From Alphaproteobacteria bacterium (GTDB lineage Bacteria; Pseudomonadota; Alphaproteobacteria; UBA1280; UBA12223): DNA of 5,628 bases. Below the pieces are notes generated by a model, which was given only the letters and a program-made list of their open reading frames with translations, was not told the origin of the DNA and did not search any database. Below, in pieces: positions 1-5,628 of this stretch. Where the stretch lies: NCBI GenBank assembly GCA_003450915.1, contig DMEM01000032.1, positions 1 through 5,628 of the forward strand, written 5' to 3'. A program made the position numbers and the translations under genes. The first letter of the stretch is position 1. Each line of letters starts with the position of its first letter.

Positions 1-773
1 TTTGCTTTTTCTTCTAAAAATACAATAACATCATCTGCTGCAGTTTTCCAACTTTTATCTAGCATGATTGCATGTCCTGAATCATAATAAGTAGCTTTAA
101 TATCATAAGTTTTTTCAACAGTTTCTACGTCGGTTCTTGTAATAAGCTTATCAGATTCTGCAGCTTGAAGCATTACTGGAAAATCAACTTTTAAATCTTG
201 ATCGCAAAGTACCATTGTCATAACATCATAAACCAAGCTATGAGGCATGCTTTTAATCATTGGCAAATATGACTCTGCTTTTTTCTCGTCAAAATCATCT
301 GCAAATAAAACATGTTTAGCAAGACCAGGATCAACAAAATTTTTACCTAGCATTTGTAACATATACATTTGATTAAATAATGTAGGATCTGATAACATCA
401 TCATTTGAGAAGAAATATGATAACCTCTTGGAGGTGTTGGAGTCATTAAAACCCATGCAGGGAATTCAATTTTATATTTAGAATATAGTTTTTGAATTAC
501 TGCTGCACCCATTGAATGAGCAACAATAATCGGAGGCTCCCCTATTTGCTTAATGCACTCTAAAACTTGATTAACATACGTATTAACCGTAGTTGGGTTT
601 AAAGAGAACAATGATTCTTCACTTTCAAAGTCTAAAGAGTAGCAATCAAAGCCTTTTTCTGAAAAGTAGTTAATGTAATGTTCTTCCCAAACAAAGCTAT
701 CACAATAAGCACCATGTAAAAATAGTACCGGCTTATGTTGTTTTGTTTGAGCTTTTGCTGATGTAAATTTCAT
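1..773 (-). CDS. Alpha/beta hydrolase, paralog A (3' end cut by window edge)
   Basis: Reading from the ATG at 771-773 gives 257 residues with no stop before the left edge. Comparison with the neighbouring paralog suggests only a few C-terminal residues are missing. The fold signature is clear: a hydrophobic strand PVLFLHG with the oxyanion-side His20-Gly21, a nucleophile elbow AHSMG with Ser87, a late acidic residue Asp208 in AAESDKL, and His234 in SGHAIMLD. These make a complete Ser-Asp-His triad. There is no signal peptide or membrane segment, so the protein is probably cytoplasmic. The family includes esterases, lipases, thioesterases and C-C hydrolases; the substrate cannot be told from sequence. 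A Shine-Dalgarno AGAGG at 783-787 lies 9 bases before the ATG. The gene has its own promoter and follows the terminator of the upstream paralog, so it is probably transcribed alone. Fold assignment is firm and the specific function is unknown. Confidence 0.9.
   Translation of the reverse strand, partial: MKFTSAKAQTKQHKPVLFLHGAYCDSFVWEEHYINYFSEKGFDCYSLDFESEESLFSLNPTTVNTYVNQVLECIKQIGEPPIIVAHSMGAAVIQKLYSKYKIEFPAWVLMTPTPPRGYHISSQMMMLSDPTLFNQMYMLQMLGKNFVDPGLAKHVLFADDFDEKKAESYLPMIKSMPHSLVYDVMTMVLCDQDLKVDFPVMLQAAESDKLITRTDVETVEKTYDIKATYYDSGHAIMLDKSWKTAADDVIVFLEEKA
451..540 (-). repeat. Conserved paralog segment, copy 1 (partner 1416-1505)
   Basis: Bases 451-540 match 1416-1505 without gaps at 81 of 90 positions by direct comparison. 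The segment encodes the nucleophile elbow and following helix and strand of the hydrolases. It is a trace of tandem gene duplication, not an independent repeat element. Confidence 0.85.
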
Positions 774-826
774 ATAAATTTGCCTCTATTGTTTTTTTTA
801 TTTTTAGTAGATTAAGACATACTTAT

Positions 827-855
827 ATACTATTCTTTTTTATAAAAGTTGTCAA
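827..855 (-). promoter_or_regulatory. Sigma-70-type promoter for hydrolase A
   Basis: On the minus strand there is a perfect -35 TTGACA (850-855), a 17-base spacer and a -10 TAGTAT (827-832, 4 of 6 to consensus). Transcription would start near 820, giving a leader of about 47 bases before the ATG at 773. The promoter lies between the terminator of the upstream paralog and this gene, which supports independent transcription. Confidence 0.6.
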
Positions 856-890
856 TAATAAAGCACTTTAACAACTATAACTAAGCAATA

Positions 891-924
891 AAAAAAAGAC
901 CGTGCTTCACAGCACAGTCTTTTT
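891..924 (-). terminator. Intrinsic terminator of hydrolase B
   Basis: The arms 893-906 and 911-924 pair over 14 positions around a 4-base loop. The minus-strand transcript continues into a run of U from 897 to 891. One pair is G-U in the minus-strand RNA. It starts 16 bases past the stop codon of the 941-1720 gene, as expected for a rho-independent terminator of that gene. Confidence 0.9.
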
Positions 925-940
925 ATCTTTTTTTATCATT

Positions 941-1720
941 CTAGGCAACATCCGTCAATTTAACTTCAATACATTGATTAATAAACTCAACAGCATCACA
1001 AGCTGCTGATTGCCATTGACGATCAAGCATAATACCATGGCCACAATTATACTGAGTAACTTTTTGGTTATAAGTTTTCTTAGTTATATCCATACATCTA
1101 CCTGAAACTAATACATCATTACTTGCAGCCTGCAATAATACCGGAAAGTTAACTTGTAAATCTACATCATCAATATTTAAAAAAATTGCAGATGTAATAA
1201 CGCTATCCGGCATTGGACAAATCATTGGCATATAATCTTTAGCTTTTTCAACATTAAAGCTAGAAGAAAATAATGCATACTTAATATTCCTTGGTTTTAT
1301 TGCCTGAGCTCCCTGTAACTGCATTTCAACAAAGTTACAATACAACGAATAATTAAACAAACGAATTGATAAAGCAGTCTTAAAATACTCACGAGGTGGA
1401 GTTGGCGCTATAAGAACCCATGCAGGAAATTCAATTTTATACTGAGAATACAGTTTTTGAATTACTGCCGCCCCCATTGAATGAGCTACAATAACCGGAG
1501 GCTCTCCAATTGCATCAATACACTCAAGAATTTGATAAACATAATCATCAAAACTAGTTGAGGGAGTATTGATATAATCATGAGTATAACAATCAAAACC
1601 ATTTTCTAAAAAATAGTCTAGATAGTTTTCTTCCCAAATAAGAGAGTTACAGAAAGCTCCATTTAAAAATAGAACTGGCGTATTTTTTCCTAGATATACG
1701 TTTGATTTGTAAAAGTTCAT
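941..1720 (-). CDS. Alpha/beta hydrolase, paralog B (Asn at the HG position)
   Basis: A complete 259-residue alpha/beta hydrolase, clearly a paralog of the gene at 1-773. From the chosen ATG (1718-1720) both proteins place the PVLFL strand at residue 15. Over about 40 residues around the nucleophile elbow roughly 35 are identical. Visible catalytic residues are Ser81 in AHSMG, probable acid Asp202 in ASNDVLV, and His228 in CGHGIMLD. The usual oxyanion-side His-Gly is Asn20-Gly21 here, and the loop after strand 2 (around residues 50-58) is about six residues shorter than in paralog A. An in-frame GTG at 1729 would add three residues, but its first base is the last G of the AAAGG ribosome site (1729-1733), so the ATG, 8 bases downstream, is the better start. 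No signal peptide is seen. Stop is TAG, followed by a strong terminator. Substrate unknown; the intact triad suggests it is still an enzyme. Confidence 0.92.
   Translation of the reverse strand: MNFYKSNVYLGKNTPVLFLNGAFCNSLIWEENYLDYFLENGFDCYTHDYINTPSTSFDDYVYQILECIDAIGEPPVIVAHSMGAAVIQKLYSQYKIEFPAWVLIAPTPPREYFKTALSIRLFNYSLYCNFVEMQLQGAQAIKPRNIKYALFSSSFNVEKAKDYMPMICPMPDSVITSAIFLNIDDVDLQVNFPVLLQAASNDVLVSGRCMDITKKTYNQKVTQYNCGHGIMLDRQWQSAACDAVEFINQCIEVKLTDVA
1416..1505 (-). repeat. Conserved paralog segment, copy 2 (partner 451-540)
   Basis: Second copy of the 90-base segment shared by the two hydrolase genes, at a constant offset of 965 bases. The start codons are 947 bases apart; the difference fits the shorter N-terminal loop of paralog B. 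Confidence 0.85.
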
Positions 1721-1750
1721 AGCTATCACCTTTCTTTAACTTTAGAATAG

Positions 1751-1775
1751 TGATGATTACTGCAAACTATCATCA
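1751..1775. promoter_or_regulatory. Inverted repeat upstream of hydrolase B (possible operator)
   Basis: TGATGAT (1751-1757) and ATCATCA (1769-1775) are perfect 7-base inverted arms around an 11-base centre. The dyad sits between the terminator of the preceding gene and the hydrolase B ribosome site, where its promoter must lie. A weak -10 candidate, TATTCT on the minus strand, follows directly, but I see no good -35. A repressor or activator site is possible; chance is also plausible in AT-rich sequence. Confidence 0.25.
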
Positions 1776-1782
1776 TATGAAT

Positions 1783-1822
1783 AAAAAAAGAACTCTTAAC
1801 AGCAAAAGCTGCTAAGAGTTCT
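1783..1822 (-). terminator. Intrinsic terminator of the 329-residue orphan gene
   Basis: The arms 1789-1803 and 1808-1822 form a 15-base stem with a 4-base loop. The minus-strand RNA then runs through seven U (1789-1783). One pair is G-U on the minus-strand RNA. The hairpin starts 5 bases after the stop codon at 1828-1830, making this the strongest terminator in the window. Confidence 0.93.
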
Positions 1823-1827
1823 ACATA

Positions 1828-2817
1828 TTAAGCCATTACAGCTTCTTTTTTCTTACAAACTGGAACTACTTTCCAGTGATTTGTGAACATCAGTAAAGCG
1901 TATATCAGCTTTTCTGAGGGGATATCTAAAGGATCTCCTTTATCATTTAAAAATAGTGGTTTTTCTAAAATTTCATAGTTGGGTAGAAGCGCATCAATTG
2001 CTTGATCAATCTCAGAATCTACAACAAAATGCCGTCTAGCATTTAAGTACTGCGACCCTGCTGCACGAATCATACCCTTACTTGCATAAAAGCATTTTCC
2101 TAAAGCTTTACCTTTTCTGCAAAATTGAAATTTATACTCTCCGTCTTCTATCCCTTGTTTAACATGGATTGAATACGTTGAGCTACCACATTCTGTAGTA
2201 ATTTTGGTTTTTATAAGATCAGTAACAGCCTGATAACCAAGTCCTAACGGAATAGGTTTTACTTTTTTAGCCGGTTTAGGCTTTCTAGCCGTTGACCTTT
2301 TACGAGACAGGCTGTTTTGTGATTTAACTGTCAAATTACGAATGTTTCTGCTTTCTGACTTTGCTATATCATCAAAAAAGAACAACCAGGCGATTATGAC
2401 ATCATTATCAATTTTGAAATCATCAAAAACAGGCTTTTGTAATCTATTGATATTTTCCAAATTATCAACTACATCAGCCAATTCACCGCCCTTTTCTTTT
2501 GCAAAATATGCTAATTGACGCATAAAATCTGCTAAAAACATGTCTTTAGAAAAATTAAAAAAATTATCAGAAGCCCGGGGATTACTATCATCCTGCTCAA
2601 CAGGATCTAAGGCATCTATTATAACTGTTGGAAACTTTAACTTACGTTTATCTTCGGAAGCGTCAGCCTTAGAAGATTTTAAACGAATGTAACTGTTTCC
2701 ACTAAAAATTTGGTATTTAAAGTCATCAACTTTTAAAACTGATTGATGACCCTGTTCTTTGCGTAAAGCGATTACTCTATTAACCGCTTTATTAAGTTGA
2801 TCATGAAGCATTGTCAT
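1828..2817 (-). CDS. Uncharacterised two-part protein with basic linker
   Basis: A 329-residue protein I do not recognise. The first ATG (2815-2817) is supported by a good AAGGAG at 2824-2829, 6 bases upstream; a second ATG two codons later is too far from it. There is no signal peptide or clear transmembrane segment, so it is probably cytoplasmic. Three parts are visible: an N-terminal region (about 1-152) with an acidic stretch near 65-78; a Ser/Arg/Lys/Pro-rich linker (about 153-192) that looks disordered and could bind nucleic acid or another polyanion; and a C-terminal region (about 195-320). Both end regions hold a KYQIF/YKFQF-like strand (34 and 228), then a K-P-[VL]-F motif (128 and 286) followed by a hydrophobic helix, suggesting a diverged internal duplication. 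No catalytic motif is recognised. It has its own promoter and terminator, so operon context gives no function. Confidence 0.85.
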   Translation of the reverse strand: MTMLHDQLNKAVNRVIALRKEQGHQSVLKVDDFKYQIFSGNSYIRLKSSKADASEDKRKLKFPTVIIDALDPVEQDDSNPRASDNFFNFSKDMFLADFMRQLAYFAKEKGGELADVVDNLENINRLQKPVFDDFKIDNDVIIAWLFFFDDIAKSESRNIRNLTVKSQNSLSRKRSTARKPKPAKKVKPIPLGLGYQAVTDLIKTKITTECGSSTYSIHVKQGIEDGEYKFQFCRKGKALGKCFYASKGMIRAAGSQYLNARRHFVVDSEIDQAIDALLPNYEILEKPLFLNDKGDPLDIPSEKLIYALLMFTNHWKVVPVCKKKEAVMA

Positions 2818-2870
2818 GAACTACTCCTTAAAAAATTTTAAAACGGAAAAAGTTGGATTTACTTATTAAT

Positions 2871-2899
2871 ATTATAATAGTTAAAATACAAAAAGTAAA
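2871..2899 (-). promoter_or_regulatory. Sigma-70-type promoter for the 329-residue orphan gene
   Basis: The minus strand carries a perfect -10 TATAAT (2871-2876), a 17-base spacer and a -35 TTTACT (2894-2899, 4 of 6 to TTGACA). Transcription would start near 2864, about 47 bases before the ATG. The -35 begins only a few bases after the U-run of the skp terminator. Confidence 0.65.
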
Positions 2900-2903
2900 C
2901 CAT

Positions 2904-2936
2904 AAAAAATAGGTCTATAGTGATATATAGACCTAT
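2904..2936 (-). terminator. Intrinsic terminator of skp
   Basis: A perfect 11-base stem (2909-2919 with 2926-2936), a 6-base loop, and a U-run in the minus-strand RNA (2908-2904). It lies about 41 bases past the skp stop codon. It separates skp from the next gene downstream. Confidence 0.85.
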
Positions 2937-2977
2937 CTCATAATAAATAACATTATTTTTACTGGCAGCTAAAAGCC

Positions 2978-3463
2978 TTATTTGTTTAGCTCTTTTAGAA
3001 CTTGATCTGTAATTTCAATTGATTCTTTATTGTACATAATAAATGTTTTAGAAATAACCGCATCATAGCCTTTTTCTTTTGCAATTGTATCTACTGCTTG
3101 AGATATTTTTTCAGCAATTTCTTGCTTTTTCTCTTTATTCTTTAAGTTTAAATCTTTTTGAATTTCTTTAAAGCTTTTTCTAAATGCAATAATAGCTTGC
3201 TTTAAAGCTTCTTCTTTTTGAGCATATACATCACTACTTAAAACAGCTTTTTGTGATTTTAATTTTTCTTGCTTTTTAGATAAACTACTTTCTTCTGATT
3301 TAATTTTTTCTTTAGCCTGCTTTGTTAGTTCCAGAATTTGTTCATTAACTTTTTTTGTAATTTTTGCATTTTCAAATACATATTGAGTATCTACAACTGC
3401 CACTTGAGCGTTTACATTTGCTGCTAAAATAAATGACGCAGCCACCAACATAAGTTTTTTCAT
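2978..3463 (-). CDS. skp: Periplasmic chaperone Skp/OmpH family
   Basis: This 161-residue protein is the usual length for Skp/OmpH. Skp is a trimeric periplasmic holdase that keeps unfolded outer-membrane proteins soluble on their way to the BAM complex. Residues 1-19 form a signal peptide (MKKL start, hydrophobic core, probable cleavage after VNA at residue 19). The mature protein opens with the family strand QVAVVDTQYVF. A long charged, Lys/Glu-rich coiled coil follows (about 35-130), forming the tentacle arms, and the chain closes with the typical GYDAVISK strand and an ITDQVLKELN helix. The ribosome site (AAAGGGG, AGGGG core at 3476-3480) is 12 bases from the ATG, somewhat far. bamA lies two genes upstream; in many Proteobacteria the two are adjacent, but here an unrelated secreted protein and two terminators intervene. 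Family assignment is firm; substrates are inferred from the family. Confidence 0.93.
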   Translation of the reverse strand: MKKLMLVAASFILAANVNAQVAVVDTQYVFENAKITKKVNEQILELTKQAKEKIKSEESSLSKKQEKLKSQKAVLSSDVYAQKEEALKQAIIAFRKSFKEIQKDLNLKNKEKKQEIAEKISQAVDTIAKEKGYDAVISKTFIMYNKESIEITDQVLKELNK

Positions 3464-3500
3464 AATAAGCTAATTCCCCTTTTTGAATTTGTATCCTTTT

Positions 3501-3528
3501 ATTTTACTAAATTTTGAAATAAAAGCAA
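3501..3528 (-). promoter_or_regulatory. Probable promoter for skp
   Basis: The minus strand shows a -10 TAAAAT (3501-3506, 5 of 6), a 16-base spacer and a weak -35 TTGCTT (3523-3528, 3 of 6). Transcription would start near 3494, leaving a leader of about 30 bases. The rest of the 3464-3615 gap shows no gene or further convincing signal. An envelope-stress sigma factor could also act here, but I see no clear motif for one. Confidence 0.4.
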
Positions 3529-3614
3529 CTGAAATATACATAAATTCAACAAAAAATGCATTAACATATATCAATCTAACACTTATATTTTGTAAGCAAT
3601 TAGTTAAAAGACAG

Positions 3615-3645
3615 AAAAAAGCCTATCAATTAAGATAGACTTTTT
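3615..3645 (-). terminator. Intrinsic terminator of the basic secreted protein gene
   Basis: The arms 3616-3627 and 3634-3645 form a 12-base stem around a 6-base loop. The minus-strand RNA ends in a U-run (3620-3615). One pair is G-U in that RNA. The hairpin lies 16 bases after the stop codon at 3662-3664. Confidence 0.88.
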
Positions 3646-3661
3646 ATACTTTACTTATTTA

Positions 3662-4123
3662 TTATTGATTCTGTGGTTTACCTTGAGCTGCTGATACTTT
3701 ATCACCAAAAGTATCTCCTAAATGCTGTTTTTTATACTTTTCAGCCTTATATCGTTTTTTAGTTTGCTCATATTGAATCTGTCTTGCGTTTCTTCTATAA
3801 CCAGATTTATAACTACCTACTTTATTATTAACTTTAGTCTTATTTTCGTTTCTTATTTGATTTCTTTTTGCTTGATTTTGACTAAATTCACTTTGAGATA
3901 CAGTTTTTCTAGGACCTTCTGAAGCACCTAAAACACCTGTATAATTTTTCATTCGTTGACCTTTATAAGCTCTTTTACTATCTAAAGAAGCTTTATTTGC
4001 AGCCATACTATTTTTTAATCTATCAATTCTTTCTTTAACAGGTAAACGATCAGCAAAAGCATTTTCTAAGCTTATACCTGTAGTTACCCCTAAAGCTAAT
4101 AATAATGTAAATAATTTTTTCAT
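3662..4123 (-). CDS. Small, very basic exported protein, unrecognised
   Basis: A 153-residue protein I do not recognise. Residues 1-24 are a classical signal peptide (MKKLFTLLLALGV start, probable cleavage after AFA), so it should be exported to the periplasm or beyond. The mature part of about 129 residues has roughly 32 Lys/Arg against 11 Asp/Glu, no Cys, and many Asn, Gln and Ser. The C-terminal half (about 85-135) is especially rich in K, R, N, Q and Y with almost no hydrophobic residues, suggesting a disordered or surface-binding chain. Polyanion partners such as LPS, peptidoglycan, nucleic acid or acidic OMP segments are possible but unproven. The start is supported by AAAGGA about 7 bases upstream. 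The gene lies between bamA and skp with its own promoter and terminator. The signal peptide, ribosome site and tight flanking signals make it a real gene despite unusual composition. Confidence 0.85.
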   Translation of the reverse strand: MKKLFTLLLALGVTTGISLENAFADRLPVKERIDRLKNSMAANKASLDSKRAYKGQRMKNYTGVLGASEGPRKTVSQSEFSQNQAKRNQIRNENKTKVNNKVGSYKSGYRRNARQIQYEQTKKRYKAEKYKKQHLGDTFGDKVSAAQGKPQNQ

Positions 4124-4157
4124 AATGGGTTCCTTTAATTACTTTATACTATATAAT

Positions 4158-4185
4158 ATTATACTACTTTCCATAAAAAAGTAAA
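4158..4185 (-). promoter_or_regulatory. Sigma-70-type promoter for the basic secreted protein gene
   Basis: A perfect -10 TATAAT (4158-4163), a 16-base spacer and a -35 TTTACT (4180-4185) are seen on the minus strand. A second -10-like TATAAA lies 15 bases downstream (4143-4148), inside a repeat of AGTATA. The leader would be about 27 bases from the first -10. The -35 sits just beyond the bamA terminator hairpin. Confidence 0.6.
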
Positions 4186-4193
4186 TAACATAT

Positions 4194-4224
4194 AATAAAC
4201 ACCGGCTATAAACCAGTGTTTATT
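4194..4224 (-). terminator. Probable terminator hairpin after bamA
   Basis: The arms 4194-4205 and 4213-4224 pair over 12 positions with a 7-base loop, with one G-U pair in the minus-strand RNA. The hairpin begins 14 bases past the bamA stop. The sequence after it is U-rich but lacks an unbroken U-run, so termination may be partial, which would let some transcripts read into the basic protein gene and possibly beyond. Confidence 0.65.
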
Positions 4225-4238
4225 ATTTTAATTTATAT

Positions 4239-5628
4239 TTAGAAACGAGTACCGAAGCTGAATGAGAATACTTCTTTTTCATCTTCATCAGCAGATACAA
4301 TTGGTATACCAAATTCAAATCTTAATGGACCTAATGGACTTCTCCAGAAGAAACCTGTACCAACAGATTGACGGTATAGATTATCATCTTCAACAATACC
4401 ATAAGGATCATCTAATGATGTTACTAAGCCACCATCCCAGAATAAGATACCATTAACTCCTGAATCTTTCATACCTGGAATAGGATAACGCATTTCAACG
4501 TTATGTCCAATCATGAACTGCCCACCTAAAGCATCGTTTGTTGTTCGATCTCTAGGACCAATTCCTGAAGGAGCGAAACCTCTTAAAGTACTACCGCCAC
4601 CTCTAAAGTTTTCAGTAATTGGAGTATCATTATTAATATCCCACAAGTAACCTGATCTACCTGCTACTGTTAACACGTAATCATCAGTAATTGCATAGTT
4701 ATACGAACCTTTAACTGTGTTTTTAACATAGCTAATATCTGAGCCAAAGCCTGCGTATTCAACAGTCCAAGCAGCATTATATCCTTTTGTTGGAATTAAT
4801 GCATTATCACGAGTATCAATAGAAAGGGTATTTGCTACAGCTACTTTATTTCTATCACCCTCTAAATCTTTAATAAACTGAGAAGAGTCAGAATCAACAT
4901 CCTGAACTTCTTTATTTTCTAGTTTTAGACGTATAGTGTTTCTCTTGTATTCATCAATTGGGAAACCTAAGCGGAATGCTGTACCTAAAATTGCTTCATC
5001 ATATGAAGATTCATCATCATAACTTGTTTCTTTTGAGTAAATATCAGCACCTGCAAGCAACTCACGCCCCATAAACCAAGGCTCAGTAATACCTAAGTTA
5101 AAGTCTTTACGCTTTGAAGATAAAGAGAAACCAAACTTTAATTGTTGACCTTTACCCAAGAAGTTATTTTCCTTAATATCTAAAGTAGCTAAAACACCTT
5201 CGTAACTCGATACACCTGCACCGATATTAAATTCACCTGTACTTTGTTCTTCAACTTTAACATTTAGATCTACTTTATCTGGCAGACTTGTTTCCTCTGG
5301 AGTAATATCTACTTTTGAGAAATAGTCTAGGTAAGTTAACCTATCTTTAGAACGCTTTAATTTATTTGATTGTAAAGCATCACCTTCTGCTAGTCTTAAT
5401 TGACGACGAATAACATTATCTTGAGTTCTTGTGTTACCTTCAATATTAATTCTATTTACATATACTCTAGCACCTGGTTTTAGATCAAAAGTTAAACTAA
5501 TTTGGCGTGTTGCGTGGTTCTTATTAACCATAGGTATAATTTCAACAAAAGCATAGCCCTGATTTGATAGCTCTTGAACCATTCTATCAATATTTTTTTC
5601 AACTTCTTCTTCAACTTTTTGCTTTAAC
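4239..5628 (-). CDS. bamA: Outer membrane protein assembly factor BamA (N-terminal part outside window)
   Basis: BamA is the central outer-membrane component of the BAM complex, which folds and inserts beta-barrel proteins. The reading frame stays open from the stop at 4239-4241 to the right edge, giving 462 residues; the apparent ATG at 5580-5582 is internal, since 15 further in-frame codons precede it inside a POTRA domain. In order: the end of POTRA4 (about 1-53, with SNQGYAF), POTRA5 (about 55-128, GNTRTQDNVIRR and LDYF), then the beta barrel from STGEFNIGAGV. Barrel landmarks are DTRDN with PTKGYN, the loop-6 motif LRGF near residue 350 (VRGF/Y in many relatives), the SPLGPLRFEFG region, and a C-terminal beta-signal ending in Phe (FGTRF). 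About 300 residues (signal peptide, POTRA1-3 and part of POTRA4) are missing, judged against typical length near 800. Skp lies two genes downstream. Confidence 0.96.
   Translation of the reverse strand, partial: LKQKVEEEVEKNIDRMVQELSNQGYAFVEIIPMVNKNHATRQISLTFDLKPGARVYVNRINIEGNTRTQDNVIRRQLRLAEGDALQSNKLKRSKDRLTYLDYFSKVDITPEETSLPDKVDLNVKVEEQSTGEFNIGAGVSSYEGVLATLDIKENNFLGKGQQLKFGFSLSSKRKDFNLGITEPWFMGRELLAGADIYSKETSYDDESSYDEAILGTAFRLGFPIDEYKRNTIRLKLENKEVQDVDSDSSQFIKDLEGDRNKVAVANTLSIDTRDNALIPTKGYNAAWTVEYAGFGSDISYVKNTVKGSYNYAITDDYVLTVAGRSGYLWDINNDTPITENFRGGGSTLRGFAPSGIGPRDRTTNDALGGQFMIGHNVEMRYPIPGMKDSGVNGILFWDGGLVTSLDDPYGIVEDDNLYRQSVGTGFFWRSPLGPLRFEFGIPIVSADEDEKEVFSFSFGTRF

Noticed and set aside
451..1505. 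Mobile element or direct-repeat array, suggested by the 90-base match
   Set aside because: The match falls in homologous coding positions of two paralogous genes and there are no transposase, terminal inverted repeats or target duplications.
1721..1729. GTG at 1729 as the start of hydrolase B
   Set aside because: The GTG overlaps the AAAGG ribosome site, and the ATG at 1720 aligns exactly with the start of the paralog.
3530..3614. Possible small RNA or second promoter in the gap upstream of skp
   Set aside because: AT-rich sequence with several weak -10-like hexamers but no convincing -35, stable hairpin or open frame of its own.
3722..3922. Plus-strand open frame of 66 codons rich in Phe, Leu, Ile and Ser
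   Set aside because: It lies wholly inside the basic secreted protein gene on the opposite strand. Its hydrophobic composition is the mirror of that gene's Lys/Asn-rich codons, and no ribosome site precedes it.
4143..4165. Palindrome in the AT-rich stretch upstream of the basic protein gene
   Set aside because: On checking it is not a true inverted repeat; it is a direct repeat of AGTATA on the minus strand, best read as two overlapping -10-like elements.
4262..4456. Plus-strand open frame of 64 codons
   Set aside because: It is antisense to the conserved bamA barrel-encoding region, with His/Gln-rich low-quality translation and no ribosome site or promoter.
5580..5582. ATG at 5582 as the true start of bamA
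   Set aside because: The frame continues upstream to the window edge and encodes more POTRA sequence; no ribosome site precedes this ATG. The gene is truncated by the window, not short.

Overview
This is an AT-rich chromosomal segment from a Gram-negative bacterium, and every gene in it lies on the minus strand. The organism call rests on two outer-membrane biogenesis genes: the C-terminal part of bamA (right edge) and a complete skp/ompH-like chaperone gene. The BamA POTRA5 and barrel wording (GNTRTQDNVIRR, LRGF, DALGGQF, the SPLGPLRFEFG region, C-terminal FGTRF) reads to me as alphaproteobacterial. An AT-rich alphaproteobacterium, for example a host-associated or gut lineage, is my inference and not something the window proves.

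In transcription order (right to left) the layout is: bamA (partial, runs off the right edge); a small, very basic secreted protein that I do not recognise (3662-4123); skp (2978-3463); a 329-residue cytoplasmic orphan with a lysine/proline-rich linker between two possibly related halves (1828-2817); and two tandem paralogous alpha/beta hydrolases (941-1720, and 1-773, which runs off the left edge just before its stop). No gene-free stretch exceeds about 200 bases.

Although all genes are co-oriented, this is not one operon. All five complete gene ends carry a hairpin that could act as an intrinsic terminator, and four of these have a clear U-run. Sigma-70-like promoters can be seen in four of the five intergenic gaps, so the usual bamA-skp coupling appears to be split into single-gene units. 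Four of the five hairpins have one imperfection, and in each it is a G-U wobble in the minus-strand RNA but an A-C mismatch in the plus-strand RNA, which fits selection on the transcript.

Functionally, bamA and skp belong together: Skp carries unfolded outer-membrane proteins through the periplasm and BamA inserts them. The basic secreted protein between them is a guilt-by-association candidate for the envelope. The 329-residue orphan and the hydrolases have no evident link to that pathway. No RNA genes, mobile elements, CRISPR arrays or phage genes were seen. The best leads are the two unrecognised proteins and the diverged hydrolase pair; nothing here shows a clear new defence or mobile system.
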